Assembly (NCBI GenBank): GCA_907165135.1
Contig: OU015570.1
Coordinates: 1,628,489 to 1,692,488, forward strand
Source of the DNA: Oikopleura dioica
Taxonomy: Eukaryota > Chordata > Appendicularia > Copelata > Oikopleuridae
Reading direction: 5' to 3'
DNA: 64,000 nucleotides
Each line of letters starts with the position of its first letter. The stretch's first letter is position 1. Shown here piece by piece: positions 54,899 through 64,000 of this stretch. Below the pieces are notes generated by a model. It worked only from the letters and a program-made list of their open reading frames with translations, was not told the DNA's origin and did not search any database. The position numbers were made by a program, and so were the translations under genes.

Positions 54899-55189
54899 CT
54901 ATCGATTTTGTTGCATTCCCTGAATTTGCCTCGAACACAGCTAATAATAATATTATTATTTCTTATCCGATTATTTTTTTGTTTATGGATGATCACAAGA
55001 GCAAGAGAAAATTTACCGTTGACATTTAAAATCGCCAATTATAGAGCCACCCTGTCTTTCTGTAGCTTCGTTAACGTTAATAAAATAACGCTAATGATAG
55101 TGATACAAAAATTATACCGATTTGCTTGTGAGTCGCGCATCTCTACGTTTCCGCACTGTTCAAGCCTTTCAAAAAAGTTTCAATAAATC

Positions 55190-55896
55190 ACTGATTCAAG
55201 TGGCCAAGCCGAAATAGAAAAGAGGCAAGCTGCTTTGTAACGGATAAGAGTTCAAGATTAACAAACGCATCTGAACTTGTTTTCTCATTTTCAGATTATT
55301 TTATCTCTTTGCTGAAACTTTATTTTTCTTCTCAAAAAGTCAAACTCTTCTCGCGCTCTGCATTCATCAATAAGCTCGACGTGATTTATCGCTCGGTCCA
55401 TTGTATTAAGTTCCGATGCAATAATGCTAACATAGCTATGATGCGCATCTTTCAGAGGTTTTTAAATTTGTTTAATATTTGTTTTAATTATTGATTTTTA
55501 GATTCTTCACAAACTCTGGCGATGTATGATTTACTTTCTAAAGGCTGCTCTTTATTCTTTAAAACTTTCAAAAATTTTAACAAACGCCTTTAATTGTGAG
55601 CAGCCTAAACTGTGCAGCGGTGTTTTAAAAGTTATGACCAATTCAGGGTAGAACCGTAATTGTGAGAAGCTGAATTAAAAAAAAAATCTATGAGTATTAA
55701 CTCATACCTGTATTGGTTCTTGAAGTCGAGAATGGGGTGAGAATTTTTCATCTATTTTATTCCATTTTTTTATTATTCTGGGTTAATTTTGTTTAAATTG
55801 AATTATCTTTTACTTTTTAATTCTTAATTCTTTTAAAAGATTATGACTTCTCATCTTTATTTTTTATACTTATTTAGAGGCTATAGTGGATCTCAA
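55190..55896. other. No gene seen
   Basis: AT-rich sequence up to the LTR-like segment. A short ORF at 55309-55494 has no features. Confidence 0.5.
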
Positions 55897-56343
55897 TGTG
55901 CAATTCGCGCTGCGCACGGAATTCATAGTATTTCCTGCGCAAACAAACCCCTCCGCACGGACAGACTTCCCTGCGCACGGAGAGACTTCTCTGCGCGCGG
56001 ACAAAACTATCTACGCCCGTAACAAAGAACGCTTGCTCCCTACGTAAAACCCCTTTCTCCCTGTGCACAAACTTCTTTACGCACGTGATTATTCATTCTC
56101 CATACGGAACTCTCTTTCTTTCTCACGCAACTGTATCACTTCCGTGCGGACCAAGCTCTGTCCGTACGCATAGAAATAGTATATAAGTCGCTGCGCTCTG
56201 CACCTCCATCGTCACTTGAAATTACTCGCTCACTTGTAAAACTTGCTCTTTTTACAAAACAACGCTCACTATTTTTATCCTGCTCGCGATAACAATAAAC
56301 TACATATTCATATCCAACTTATGTGCATTGAGAAACACGTACA
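55897..56343 (+). repeat. Probable 5' LTR of a fourth gypsy element
   Basis: Starts TGTGCAATTCG and ends AAACACGTACA. Contains CTGCGCACGGA(C/G)AGACTTC repeats in its U3-like part, a TATA box (TATATAAG, 56180-56187) and AATAAA (56294-56299), in the order expected of U3-R-U5. A TGG-starting PBS-like TGGTGACTGAATAAAAC follows at 56349. No second LTR in the window, so the limits are provisional. Confidence 0.5.
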
Positions 56344-56492
56344 TATTTTGGTGACTGAATAAAACGGAACGCCTCCCAAGAGATACAGTCAGAGACAGAG
56401 ATCAAGTGCCGCTCGACGTTCCAAAAACTTGGTTTCTCAAGGACCAGACTCAAATAGGTTAAGGTTACCCAGTAAGCTTATTTTTCGATATC

Positions 56493-56999
56493 ATGGGGGA
56501 CGAGCTTTACTATAAAACGGTCGTTGACCTCACTGCCAAGGAACTTATGCTTGTTTATGACAAGAATCCAAATCGAAAATACCCTTTGGCAATTCCAAGA
56601 TTTGACAAATCAGGATGTGTTCTGAACTTGCTCAATATTCAGCCAAACTTGTTCGATGATTTGGACAAAAAGTATTTTTTTCGAAAGACAAACCAAGGCC
56701 TTGAGTTCGACCCCGCATTTGATGTTACTAACATCCAAGAAGCTGTCCAAAAGACTGCTCGAGCCGACCATAAGATTGATGTCGATAAAATAAATGAGAT
56801 CATTGTTATGGACAACCTTGCCACAATTCTTGACCGAATTGACGAGTCTGAAAAGCAAGAGGAGACCAAGTACCGGCCACCACCCTCTGACTCTAAGCCA
56901 TCTGGATCAACTCCACGAAATGGAAATGCTCAGCCCCGAGGAAGTGCTCAGCCGAAAAAGGAACCAACTAACGATCGCTCAAATCGTTTGGACAAGTGA
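56493..56999 (+). CDS. Leader ORF upstream of gag, 168 residues
   Basis: ATG 56493. Globular N-terminal part (LYYKTVVDLTAKELMLVYDK...CVLNLLNIQPNLFDDLDKKY), a helix (HKIDVDKINEIIVMDNLATI), then a Pro/Ser/Asn/Gln-rich linker and basic end. Its stop TGA (56997-56999) lies two bases before the gag ATG (57002). This suggests termination-reinitiation or a frameshift in the short shared open window. Possibly a matrix-like gag extension. No family recognised. Confidence 0.6.
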   Translation: MGDELYYKTVVDLTAKELMLVYDKNPNRKYPLAIPRFDKSGCVLNLLNIQPNLFDDLDKKYFFRKTNQGLEFDPAFDVTNIQEAVQKTARADHKIDVDKINEIIVMDNLATILDRIDESEKQEETKYRPPPSDSKPSGSTPRNGNAQPRGSAQPKKEPTNDRSNRLDK

Positions 57000-57001
57000 A
57001 G

Positions 57002-57766
57002 ATGAAGACCCCGAAATTTGATGCTCAACTCCCAGTTGAAAATTTTATTTCGAACCTGGAACTCTACGGAAATTGCTCGAAGATTTGCGACGAAGATCTT
57101 ATCAGTGTTGCTCTGTCCCAAATCCTGATGGAGGAAAGTGGAACTTCTCTCGTCGAAGCAATCACTGAAGAAGAAAAACAAAACTGGAACAGCTTCAAGG
57201 GTAAGCTTGTTCAAGTTCTGGGTAAAGACAAAGAGCACTACAAGCACATGTATACATCGTTCCAACGAGGTCAGGAGACACAGCAAATGGCAGTCACAAA
57301 ACTTCAAGCCTTCTTCAAGAAAGGATACGGAAAGCTCAATCTTGATGCTGCAGATGAATCAATTATCTGTGACCGATTTATCGAATGCCAAGAGCCAAGA
57401 CTCGCTGAACTGCTCAGACGTGAAAAATCCTTGCTGACACTCCGAAATATCGCTCAACGTGCCATGGAACTGGAGAGAAGCTTCTTCAAACGAGAAAATA
57501 TCTTCGTCGCGGAAAGCTCTTCAAATGCGAAGGAATCTGAAATGGCCCAAATCTGCTCTCAACTGAAGGAAATTATATTTGCTGCGAAGGAGCCAGCAAA
57601 GGAAAAGAAGAAAAAGGGAAGATCGAGAATCCCCATCAACAAGCTCCAAGGACACTGCATTTCATACGTCCGAAATAACCGATGCCGATTTGGCGAAAAG
57701 TGCAAATACCTTCATGCGGAAGACGTACCAAAGGAAATTGAGGAAATAATCAAAAAGGAGGCATGA
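57002..57766 (+). CDS. gag with capsid-like domain and CCCH zinc finger
   Basis: ATG 57002 to TGA 57764-57766. Ty3-gag-like helical domain (FDAQLPVENFISNLELYGNC...NWNSFKGKLVQVLG...RFIECQEPRLAELLRREKSL), a basic linker (KEKKKKGRSRIP), then CISYVRNNRCRFGEKCKYLH, a C-x8-C-x5-C-x3-H finger of the tristetraprolin type instead of the CCHC knuckle. The stop is followed in frame by the protease. Confidence 0.75.
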   Translation: MKTPKFDAQLPVENFISNLELYGNCSKICDEDLISVALSQILMEESGTSLVEAITEEEKQNWNSFKGKLVQVLGKDKEHYKHMYTSFQRGQETQQMAVTKLQAFFKKGYGKLNLDAADESIICDRFIECQEPRLAELLRREKSLLTLRNIAQRAMELERSFFKRENIFVAESSSNAKESEMAQICSQLKEIIFAAKEPAKEKKKKGRSRIPINKLQGHCISYVRNNRCRFGEKCKYLHAEDVPKEIEEIIKKEA

Positions 57767-57769
57767 CTA
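57764..57769 (+). promoter_or_regulatory. UGA-CUA leaky-stop context between gag and protease
   Basis: The gag stop reads GCA TGA CTA TCA. UGA followed by CUA is the best documented readthrough context (alphaviruses and several animal genes). The frame stays open from here through the protease to 58354. Confidence 0.5.
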
Positions 57770-58354
57770 TCAAGAGTCATTGAAACGTGTGAATATGCTC
57801 ATTTTGCACCGGCCTCGCTCAAATTTGTTAAGATTATGCTCAACGGACTAAAATTTCCCTGCCTTATCGATAGTGGCGCAAGTAGAACATGTTTCCGCTC
57901 AGATGTTCTAGATCTATTACCGTCAACTATCAACAAACAAATTCCATCTACAATCATGCTCAAGTGTGCGAACTCAGAAGTCGTCAATGTTAAAACGCTC
58001 AGCTCCCCAATTGACGTCAAATTCGAAACAAGCTCTTCGCCACTAAGATTGAAGTTAGATCCGCTCATCGTTCAAAATTTATCGTGCCCGATCATTTTGG
58101 GAATGGATGCTCTCAAGGGGATAACGATCGGAGAAAAATCAGTCACTTTATTTAATAAGAAAATTCCAACAATAGATCCGAACTCAACTGATTTGTTCTT
58201 AACTGGCCTTATTGAAATCGACAAGAATTCTGGTCGTGAGAAAGAAGATTACGAAGCTTTCTTGAAGAGGCGATCAGAACAAGCCCAGAAAATCAATTTT
58301 GTTCCAGCTATTGGTTCTTATGGTGCAACTGACTTTGACTGTTTCCGATTTTGA
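57767..58354 (+). CDS. Retropepsin in frame with gag
   Basis: Directly in frame after the gag stop. FPCLIDSGASRTCFRSDVLD is the DSG active site and NLSCPIILGMDALKG the (I/V)LG motif. An ATG at 57836 is available but lies only a few codons before the active site, so readthrough from gag is the more natural route. A stop follows at 58352-58354 and no reverse transcriptase is found downstream. The element is truncated. Confidence 0.75.
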   Translation, partial: LSRVIETCEYAHFAPASLKFVKIMLNGLKFPCLIDSGASRTCFRSDVLDLLPSTINKQIPSTIMLKCANSEVVNVKTLSSPIDVKFETSSSPLRLKLDPLIVQNLSCPIILGMDALKGITIGEKSVTLFNKKIPTIDPNSTDLFLTGLIEIDKNSGREKEDYEAFLKRRSEQAQKINFVPAIGSYGATDFDCFRF

Positions 58355-59416
58355 GCGTGAAAAATAGAGCGCAACGGGATAAGTTATCGATAATAAAGGC
58401 GTTATTCAAAATTCTAAATCCTAGGATGGAAAGATCAAACACTCTTCTACAAACTGATCTTTTGTTCAAAAAATAGTTGGAATAGTTCAGAAGTTCTATG
58501 CGGTTAACGAAACCCCGAGCTTTTCAACTGCTTCTGTGATCACGAAATTGCTGATTTTTGGTCGGCTAATAGAGAGAGCTTCAAAGATCATGTAGGAATA
58601 ATCTTCCAAACTCTAGATTTGAGTTCAATTTGAAAAATATCGCCAGAGCGGCCGTGAGGCGAGCGCAAGGCCCCGCGCCGATTTTCTGCATTACCCTTAA
58701 GGGAACGTCGACGATAATCAGGCATTTCTCAACCAAAATTTTTTTTTATACGATAAATAATCGAAGAATTCTAATATTTCAGGTATCAAGAAATGCCTTT
58801 GAAGAATACATGAGCGTGAAGAAAAAAAATTTTTTTGAAAAAATGTAATCAAAAAATAAAAAAGTCGAAAAGATTTCTCCTATTGATCTCATCTGTAAAT
58901 AAATTTATATCTCAAAATGAGCCTGAACGGCCCATTAAGTAAAAAGCCGATTTTTTGTGCGACCACCCTAATCATATGACAAAAAATCAATTTTTTCACC
59001 GTTCACTCCCTATATATATGGTGTAACGGTCCTTTTGGCGATGGCGTAACGTTCCGATATGGCCTATTGGTCCGAGTTTTTAATAAAAATTCCCGAGAAC
59101 GCAAAAATAATCTATGCATAATTTAAATTTTATCCCGTCCCTCCTCTGGTTCCCCTCTTTCCAAAAATTTTCATTTTTTCGTGAAGTACAATTTTTCAAA
59201 AGCGCTCGACACAGGATGACGTGGACATGTACACAGGTCCTGTGTCCGTTTGGAACCAAAAAATCTTGATTTTACGAATGCACTCAGACAGTTTTAATAA
59301 GTTACAGGAGAGTAGGGATAAATATTTCGGTATAGAAAGAAGAGACTTTTTATTTCTCACTAAAACCTAACCCGAACCCGGAGGCTTACCGAAATATTTT
59401 TCCATACTACGAGTTA
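58355..59416. other. No gene seen
   Basis: No supported ORF; short frames are AT-rich. A GGACATGTACACAGGTCCTGTGTCC near-palindrome lies near 59222. Confidence 0.5.
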
Positions 59417-59495
59417 CAGTGGTTTTCCATTTTAAGAGCGTTTTTCAGATGACAAGAGTCGATCAAAACGCTCTGAAATTGGGCGAAAACCATTG
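59417..59495. mobile_element. Very short TA-flanked inverted-repeat element
   Basis: TA-CAGTGGTTTTCC ... GCGAAAACCATTG-TA, 79 bp. Its AAGAGCG motif recurs in the next 150 bp. Likely a pogo-type MITE. Confidence 0.5.
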
Positions 59496-59668
59496 TATTC
59501 AAAAAATCCTTTTCTAGAACACTTTTATAAGCTAAGTTTTATGTCTTGCTAAAAATACCGTGGTTTCCATCTTAAGAGCGCCCGACTTAAGAGCGTTTTT
59601 GCGTATATTGTAAAATGTTGTCATCTGCAAAAATTCCAACTTAAGAGCGTTGTTAAGATTTTTATTTA

Positions 59669-60249
59669 CAGTGATAACCCATTTTAAGGCCGACCCTTTT
59701 AAGGCCACTTTTCCGAAAAATCTCAAAAATCTGTCATCCTTAAAAATCCACTTTAAGGCCACTTTTTTCAATTTCTATTCAAAACCCGAAAGTTGCAGTG
59801 TCACTTGAAAAAGCTTTTTATCTTCGACTGCCCGATGCCTCCTGTTTTTATATTTATTCTTATTTTTGGTACTCTTCGATGATTTTTTCTCGAATTATAC
59901 AATTAGCGATGATTTCTTACGGTCCTGTCTGAATTTTTACTTAGATTTGACTCCAAGTAATTAAATTTATCATTATATTGGCGTCAAAAAATACGCAGAG
60001 AAATGTCTTAACCATTTTTCTTTCGAAAAAGCTCATTAATTATCTTCTTCACGTAACTTTTCTTTGACGTCTTCACTAGAATCTCTTCATATCTTTTTTC
60101 TTATGATTCGTCATGTTACATGACTCATGAGTCATGAGTCATGTTGTTCCTTTTTCAGACATGTTTTTCGAATATAATTTTTAAAATAATGAAAGAAAGA
60201 ATCACCTTGAGTTCAATTCAAAAATCGGCCTTAAAATGGGTTTTTACTG
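59669..60249. mobile_element. pogo-like MITE with TA target duplication
   Basis: Ends CAGTGATAACCCATTTTAAG and, inverted, CAGTAAAAACCCATTTTAAG, flanked by TA at 59667-59668 and 60250-60251. Shares GGCCACTTTT...TCTGTCATCC with the element at 32463-33091. Confidence 0.7.
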
Positions 60250-60250
60250 T

Positions 60251-60357
60251 ATGTAAAGAGGTATTATCATATATCAAAATGATCCCCAGAACACGAGGAA
60301 TCTAATCATAGGCGATAATGACCGGTGCAAAAGTTTTGAAAAATCGGGGGTGATCCC
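60251..60357. mobile_element. Fragment of the TTAA-type MITE
   Basis: Inverted match to the left end of 43825-44509 (AAAATCGGGGGTGATCCCTTA). Confidence 0.65.
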
Positions 60358-60605
60358 TTATGACAGTAGCGCATGGCGCTAGAGTTCATTGGTGCTGGCG
60401 GAGCTTCGGCGATAATGCACGCTTATGCAGATTGTTCGCCGTCAAACCGAAGCACCTGTCGCAGTCATCAGAATCGTTGCGGGACACGTCCTTTTGCTGG
60501 GAATTGCCTATCCATCTGTCGAAGCAAAAGTCCTCGACTTCTTATGATAGCTCAAAAAGTATGAAAAAAGGGGTGTTAAACTATGATATTATTTAAATTT
60601 TATCG

Positions 60606-60788
60606 ATTCCTGCTTCCACTGCAAATATTGAACGGGTTTTCGGTAGAGTTAGCAAATATCTTCACGATCCGAAAAGAAGTCGAATCGAGGCGAACACGGT
60701 GCTGTTACTCAAACAATTTTCAATGACGCAAAGATTCGAAGAAGAACTTACGAAATATTGCAAGGAAAACAATATTCCTCTTGAATAA
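60606..60788 (+). pseudogene. hAT transposase C-terminal dimerisation domain remnant
   Basis: IPASTANIERVFGRVSKYLH...SRIEANTVLLLKQF is the hallmark PAS-x-x-x-ER-x-F block of hAT transposases, ending at TAA 60786-60788. Upstream sequence (60360-60600) is not coherently coding. A canonical-hAT relic, distinct from elements 1 and 2. Confidence 0.75.
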
Positions 60789-60968
60789 TCTTTCTATAAT
60801 GTTTCAAACTATTTTTCATCAATAAATTTTTTCAATGAAGAAGAAAAAACATAAAAACAGGAAAACAACCATTTTTACAAAAATTTGAAACACTGGGCGT
60901 AATGAATATTTAAATTTGGTAAAAATATTTTTAGTTTGCGTCATTCTCGAATTATCTTTTGAACCCGA

Positions 60969-61022
60969 TGCTGTATACTATACAGTGTATAGTCTATACA
61001 GTATAGTCTATACTGTATAGAG
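60969..61022. repeat. TATAGTCTATA-type palindrome cluster
   Basis: Alternating TATACAGTATAG/CTATACTGTATA units. Related ATAGTCTATA palindromes occur near 2325 and 62315. Confidence 0.6.
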
Positions 61023-61513
61023 GATGCTCAGTGTAAAATTATTCGATAACTTTTCGCGTTTCTTTTTCTCCCCATTCATTTTTTCTATCACCACCATTTT
61101 GATCCCGATCAATCGTCGCATTAACTTCTTTTTCGGGAAACCCTTGGGTGCTTTATTTCTCGGATATTGCAAAATTATCAGATTTTTGATGAGCATTTGA
61201 TGAGTTCTTGTAAGCACTACGTCTAAACTCGCCAAGGATCAACCAAAGCTTTATATTATAAAATAGGTGGTGGTCTAAACTTTGAAGTTCATATGTGCGA
61301 TAACAACTTCGGGTGGCCTAAACTTTGATCGTTCTCATGTGTGATTCTTTGAGAAAGTGGCCTAAACTTTGAATTTCCCCGGAGGCGCTTCTGCCATCGG
61401 TGACTAGAGCACTGCCCTACGCTTTATGCAGACCAATTAGGATTACGCTGCATTCAAGGTGATGACACACATGGAACTAGTCAGAGTGCCTCAGGGGAAA
61501 TTCAAAGTGATTA

Positions 61514-61667
61514 ACCGTGATTATCATTTCTGAGTGACTATTCTTGTCCGCCTACGCTCGTCATTTTAACATTTTCGCATAGGAAAAATGTTATAACGAA
61601 AAATTGTCAATGTTAATTGACGGAGCGTAGGCGGACACAGTAGTCATCTAGAAATGATAATCGCGGT
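61514..61667. mobile_element. 154-bp foldback
   Basis: ACCGTGATTATCATTTCT...TGTCCGCCTACGCTC is followed by its near-perfect reverse complement ending CGCGGT. Preceded (61262-61510) by repeated GTGGCCTAAACTTTGA motifs, probably another decayed MITE. Confidence 0.7.
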
Positions 61668-62115
61668 ATATTTGTATTTATATTGTATTTGTATATATTT
61701 GAAGGCGAGCAATCATCTAGAAAATAAATTGGGACCGCCCGCTTTTAAAAACTACGTATCGCAAGCGTGCCGCAGCAGTAGACAGCATTACTACTTATGG
61801 GAAAAACAAAGAGCTCAATTAAATAATTAAATTGCAAAATTATCGAAACCCTGCCGAATAAAGCTCGTATTTAAAAATTCATTGGAGACAATTATCTTTA
61901 ATTCACGCTCGTTCAATTTAAGAAAAAATTCTAGAATGAACTAAGCCGAGCAAGCGCCGCCTGTTTTTATTTTTTCAACTTCTCAGAAATCGACGTTCGT
62001 TCATCATAAATTTCAAAAAAGGGCTAGATACAAAAGCTAATAGCTTTTCTCTTTCAATAACAATTATTTCATAAAAATAAATAATTTAAAAGAAAAAATA
62101 GGAATAAGGGTGAGG

Positions 62116-62744
62116 TAGGGTTCGCAATGAAAAAATTTTTGGTCCAAAAAATTGTTTAGATATTAATAGATCAAAATTAACAATTGTAATTTGACCTCAA
62201 TAAGTCCAGAAAGTAAAAAATCGGATTAATTATCCGATAAATGATTTTGTTAAAATTTTTCGGAAAAATGAGGTTTTCTCGCCATGAGGGGGCAGGGCAA
62301 CTTTGCGTCGCTGATATAATATAGTCTATATTATATAGATAAGGAATTCTCAAAACATATTTAAGTAAGTTTGTGTCATTAGAAAGAAACGCGTGGGCGC
62401 ATTTCACATTTAAAGTTTATATTAACCAAAATTTTAAGATGACCTTATAAAATGCTGACTAATAATCAAATAAACCTTATTAGTTTATTTTTGTACATTT
62501 AAAGAAAGCGATTGAAATTAAAGAATGAAGAAAAAGAAGTGAATTATCGATTACTAAAATCTAATATCCCGCTATGCCTATTTTTAAGATAAACTTATAT
62601 AAAAAAGAGATCTCATATATTATCAGTGATCCCATAATTATTCCTATTGTTGGATGGTTAATCGGTAAGCCCTGTTTCATCTGGGGAGACATAAAAAATC
62701 TGATTTCAGATTTGAAACCCCACCATTTTTCATTGCGAACCCTA
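62116..62744. mobile_element. hAT-like MITE, TAGGGTTCGCAATG ends
   Basis: TAGGGTTCGCAATGAAAAA at 62116 and inverted at 62744. The first ten bases equal those of element 1. No target duplication or transposase. Non-autonomous relative or end-sharing family. Confidence 0.65.
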
Positions 62745-62761
62745 GCTGAGCTTGAGAACAG

Positions 62762-62916
62762 ATTCGGAAAGAAGCGAGTACATCATTAGAAAAGTGGATC
62801 AGTCCGGTAGAGCCATTGGAACCGTGAAAATCGAAAAAGATGCAAAGTTTTCGCCTTTTTCAAAAATGAAGAAGCAGCTGGAATTTGTAGAAGTTCGACA
62901 ATACATTCCCCAGTAA
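62762..62916 (+). CDS. Exon-like segment, unidentified
   Basis: After an acceptor-like GAGAACAG the frame reads SERSEYIIRKVDQSGRAIGT...SKMKKQLEFVEVRQYIPQ and ends at TAA 62914-62916. Composition is coding-like; the first exons may have been displaced by the MITE just upstream. Confidence 0.3.
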
Positions 62917-63284
62917 AGTCTCGCGACTCTCACAAACTCGCGGAAATTGTTGCCTTTTCGATCGAGCACAGGTTTTCTGAGCCATCAACGCAGAACGATC
63001 CTGTTTCCATAGGTGCACGTTGGCGAATGGAATGCTTGACACCTGGCAGTACTTCAAAATCACAGGTACATGAAAAAGCTTTTTGTGATATGATAAACGA
63101 AAGATAAGCCTTGTGATCAAGTTGTGAATCTTTGGCTGAAGAACAAGATAAAGACTGCTGTTGCTTTGTATGGAGCTCGACTTGGGCCTTTTCGAGGAGC
63201 GTGTCCGACTCGATCATGGGTTATCAAAAAGGTTTAAAAGATTTTACAGAACAATATTAAATTAAAATTAAGGCCTTCCAATTG

Positions 63285-63716
63285 ATGCTTGAGATTCCGA
63301 AAGAAACGATCGACGCGTCTTGGAGAAAAGTGAATCTTGAGCATCCAATGATCCATGAAGACTTTATCTTTGAAGTCGATGATGAAGAAGAAGAAATCGA
63401 AGTTGGTGCTCAAAATGGACAAGTTGGGGATGGTGCTCAGATGGAGGAAGAAGCCGAAGTTGGTGCTCAAAATGGAGAAGTTGGGTATGGTGCTCAGATG
63501 GAGGAGGTAGCGGATGAAGGATATCAAAATGGACAAGGCGGAGAAGTTGGTCAGATGATAGACGAAATGGTAGCTGAGATTGATTGGGAAATGGTTGGAG
63601 CAGAGAATGAAGCTTACGGTGGTGCTCAAATTGAAGAAATCGATGATGAAATGGAAGAAAATGGAGGAGAAATGGATATTGGTAGGGTAAACGCACAAAA
63701 ATCAGCTTTTTTCTAG
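63285..63716 (+). CDS. Acidic repeat protein ORF, unidentified
   Basis: ATG 63285. A 143-codon frame rich in Glu, Asp, Gly and Gln, with repeats of the form GAQNG(Q/E)VG(D/Y)GAQMEE and later GGAQIEE. Stop TAG at 63714-63716. Low complexity; both strands are open here, so it may be a repeat and not a gene. A GGTAAAC donor-like site near 63686 could lead to another exon. Confidence 0.3.
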   Translation: MLEIPKETIDASWRKVNLEHPMIHEDFIFEVDDEEEEIEVGAQNGQVGDGAQMEEEAEVGAQNGEVGYGAQMEEVADEGYQNGQGGEVGQMIDEMVAEIDWEMVGAENEAYGGAQIEEIDDEMEENGGEMDIGRVNAQKSAFF

Positions 63717-64000
63717 GGGTCGTAGAAACTTTATTTTTGGTGACGTGATTGCCCAACATGAAAAACTAAAATTTCCGAAAAAATTTTTAAAAACCACCTG
63801 ACATCATTCTAGCGCCCTCTAAAGGGCTCCAAAAATCTATTTTTCGAGTGGATTGAGTTACAAAGCCGTGGAAGGTCTCATTCGACGCGCCTTGAGATTC
63901 TGATCATTTTGAGACAAAAAAATTTAGTGACAATACTTCTGATCGATCAGGAACCGGCTTACGGTTCACTACTCACGACGATGTTTTTGGTACCTTTTTT
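63717..64000. other. Window end, nothing seen
   Basis: No supported feature. Confidence 0.4.

Noticed and set aside
54743-55186. Plus-strand hydrophobic ORF of 147 codons
   Set aside because: Overlaps a better minus-strand exon (54536-54898) and has the Phe/Ile bias of antisense Lys/Glu coding.
63234-63759. Two minus-strand ORFs opposite the acidic ORF
   Set aside because: Periodic His/Leu/Pro composition is the antisense of Glu/Gly/Gln repeats.

Overview
Eukaryotic, AT-rich and dominated by transposable elements. The window has very small GT-AG introns (many exactly 41 nt), interstitial TTAGGG-type motifs, DIRS-like and Ty3/gypsy retroelements, and one gypsy element with an env gene. This fits a compact tunicate genome such as Oikopleura dioica, whose env-bearing gypsy elements are called Tor. 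That assignment is inference. No rRNA, convincing tRNA or CRISPR was seen.

Layout. 1-2.9 kb: end of a gene fragment, a 1.3 kb foldback element with a TA-flanked MITE in one arm, and an isolated GC-rich exon. 3.5-4.0 kb: a foldback. 4.07-7.87 kb: a hAT-like transposon (element 1) with inverted subterminal satellites and a degraded transposase. 8.2-9.1 kb: a DIRS-like RNase H fragment. 12.6-13.8 kb: two minus-strand genes, one with three exons. 14.04-31.30 kb: a Tor-type provirus (LTR-gag-pol-env-extra ORF-LTR). Its 5' LTR is split by a younger minus-strand gypsy element (14.15-19.56 kb). The extra ORF downstream of env encodes a J-domain-like HPD segment followed by a long charged coiled coil.

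32.05-43.44 kb is a tandem duplication with a 7.3 kb period. Copy 1 holds a complete hAT-like element (element 2, 8-bp TSD) encoding a four-exon transposase homologous to that of element 1. Copy 2 carries the same element with about 3.2 kb deleted at a CATCA microhomology, so it is a short non-autonomous derivative. 43.4-49.2 kb: a decayed minus-strand gypsy element with a TTAA-flanked MITE inside its integrase. 49.6-53.4 kb: nested and adjacent MITEs. 55.9-58.35 kb: LTR, leader ORF, gag and protease of a fourth gypsy lineage. Its gag and protease are separated only by a UGA followed by CUA, a known leaky-stop context. 59.4-62.7 kb: pogo-like, TTAA-type, hAT and foldback remnants. The window ends with two short exon-like segments.

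Two cautions apply to every broken ORF. The two copies of the tandem duplication differ mainly in homopolymer length, which points to long-read errors, so some single-base frameshifts may be artefacts. Several ORF limits given here begin at a non-ATG codon because the open frame continues upstream.
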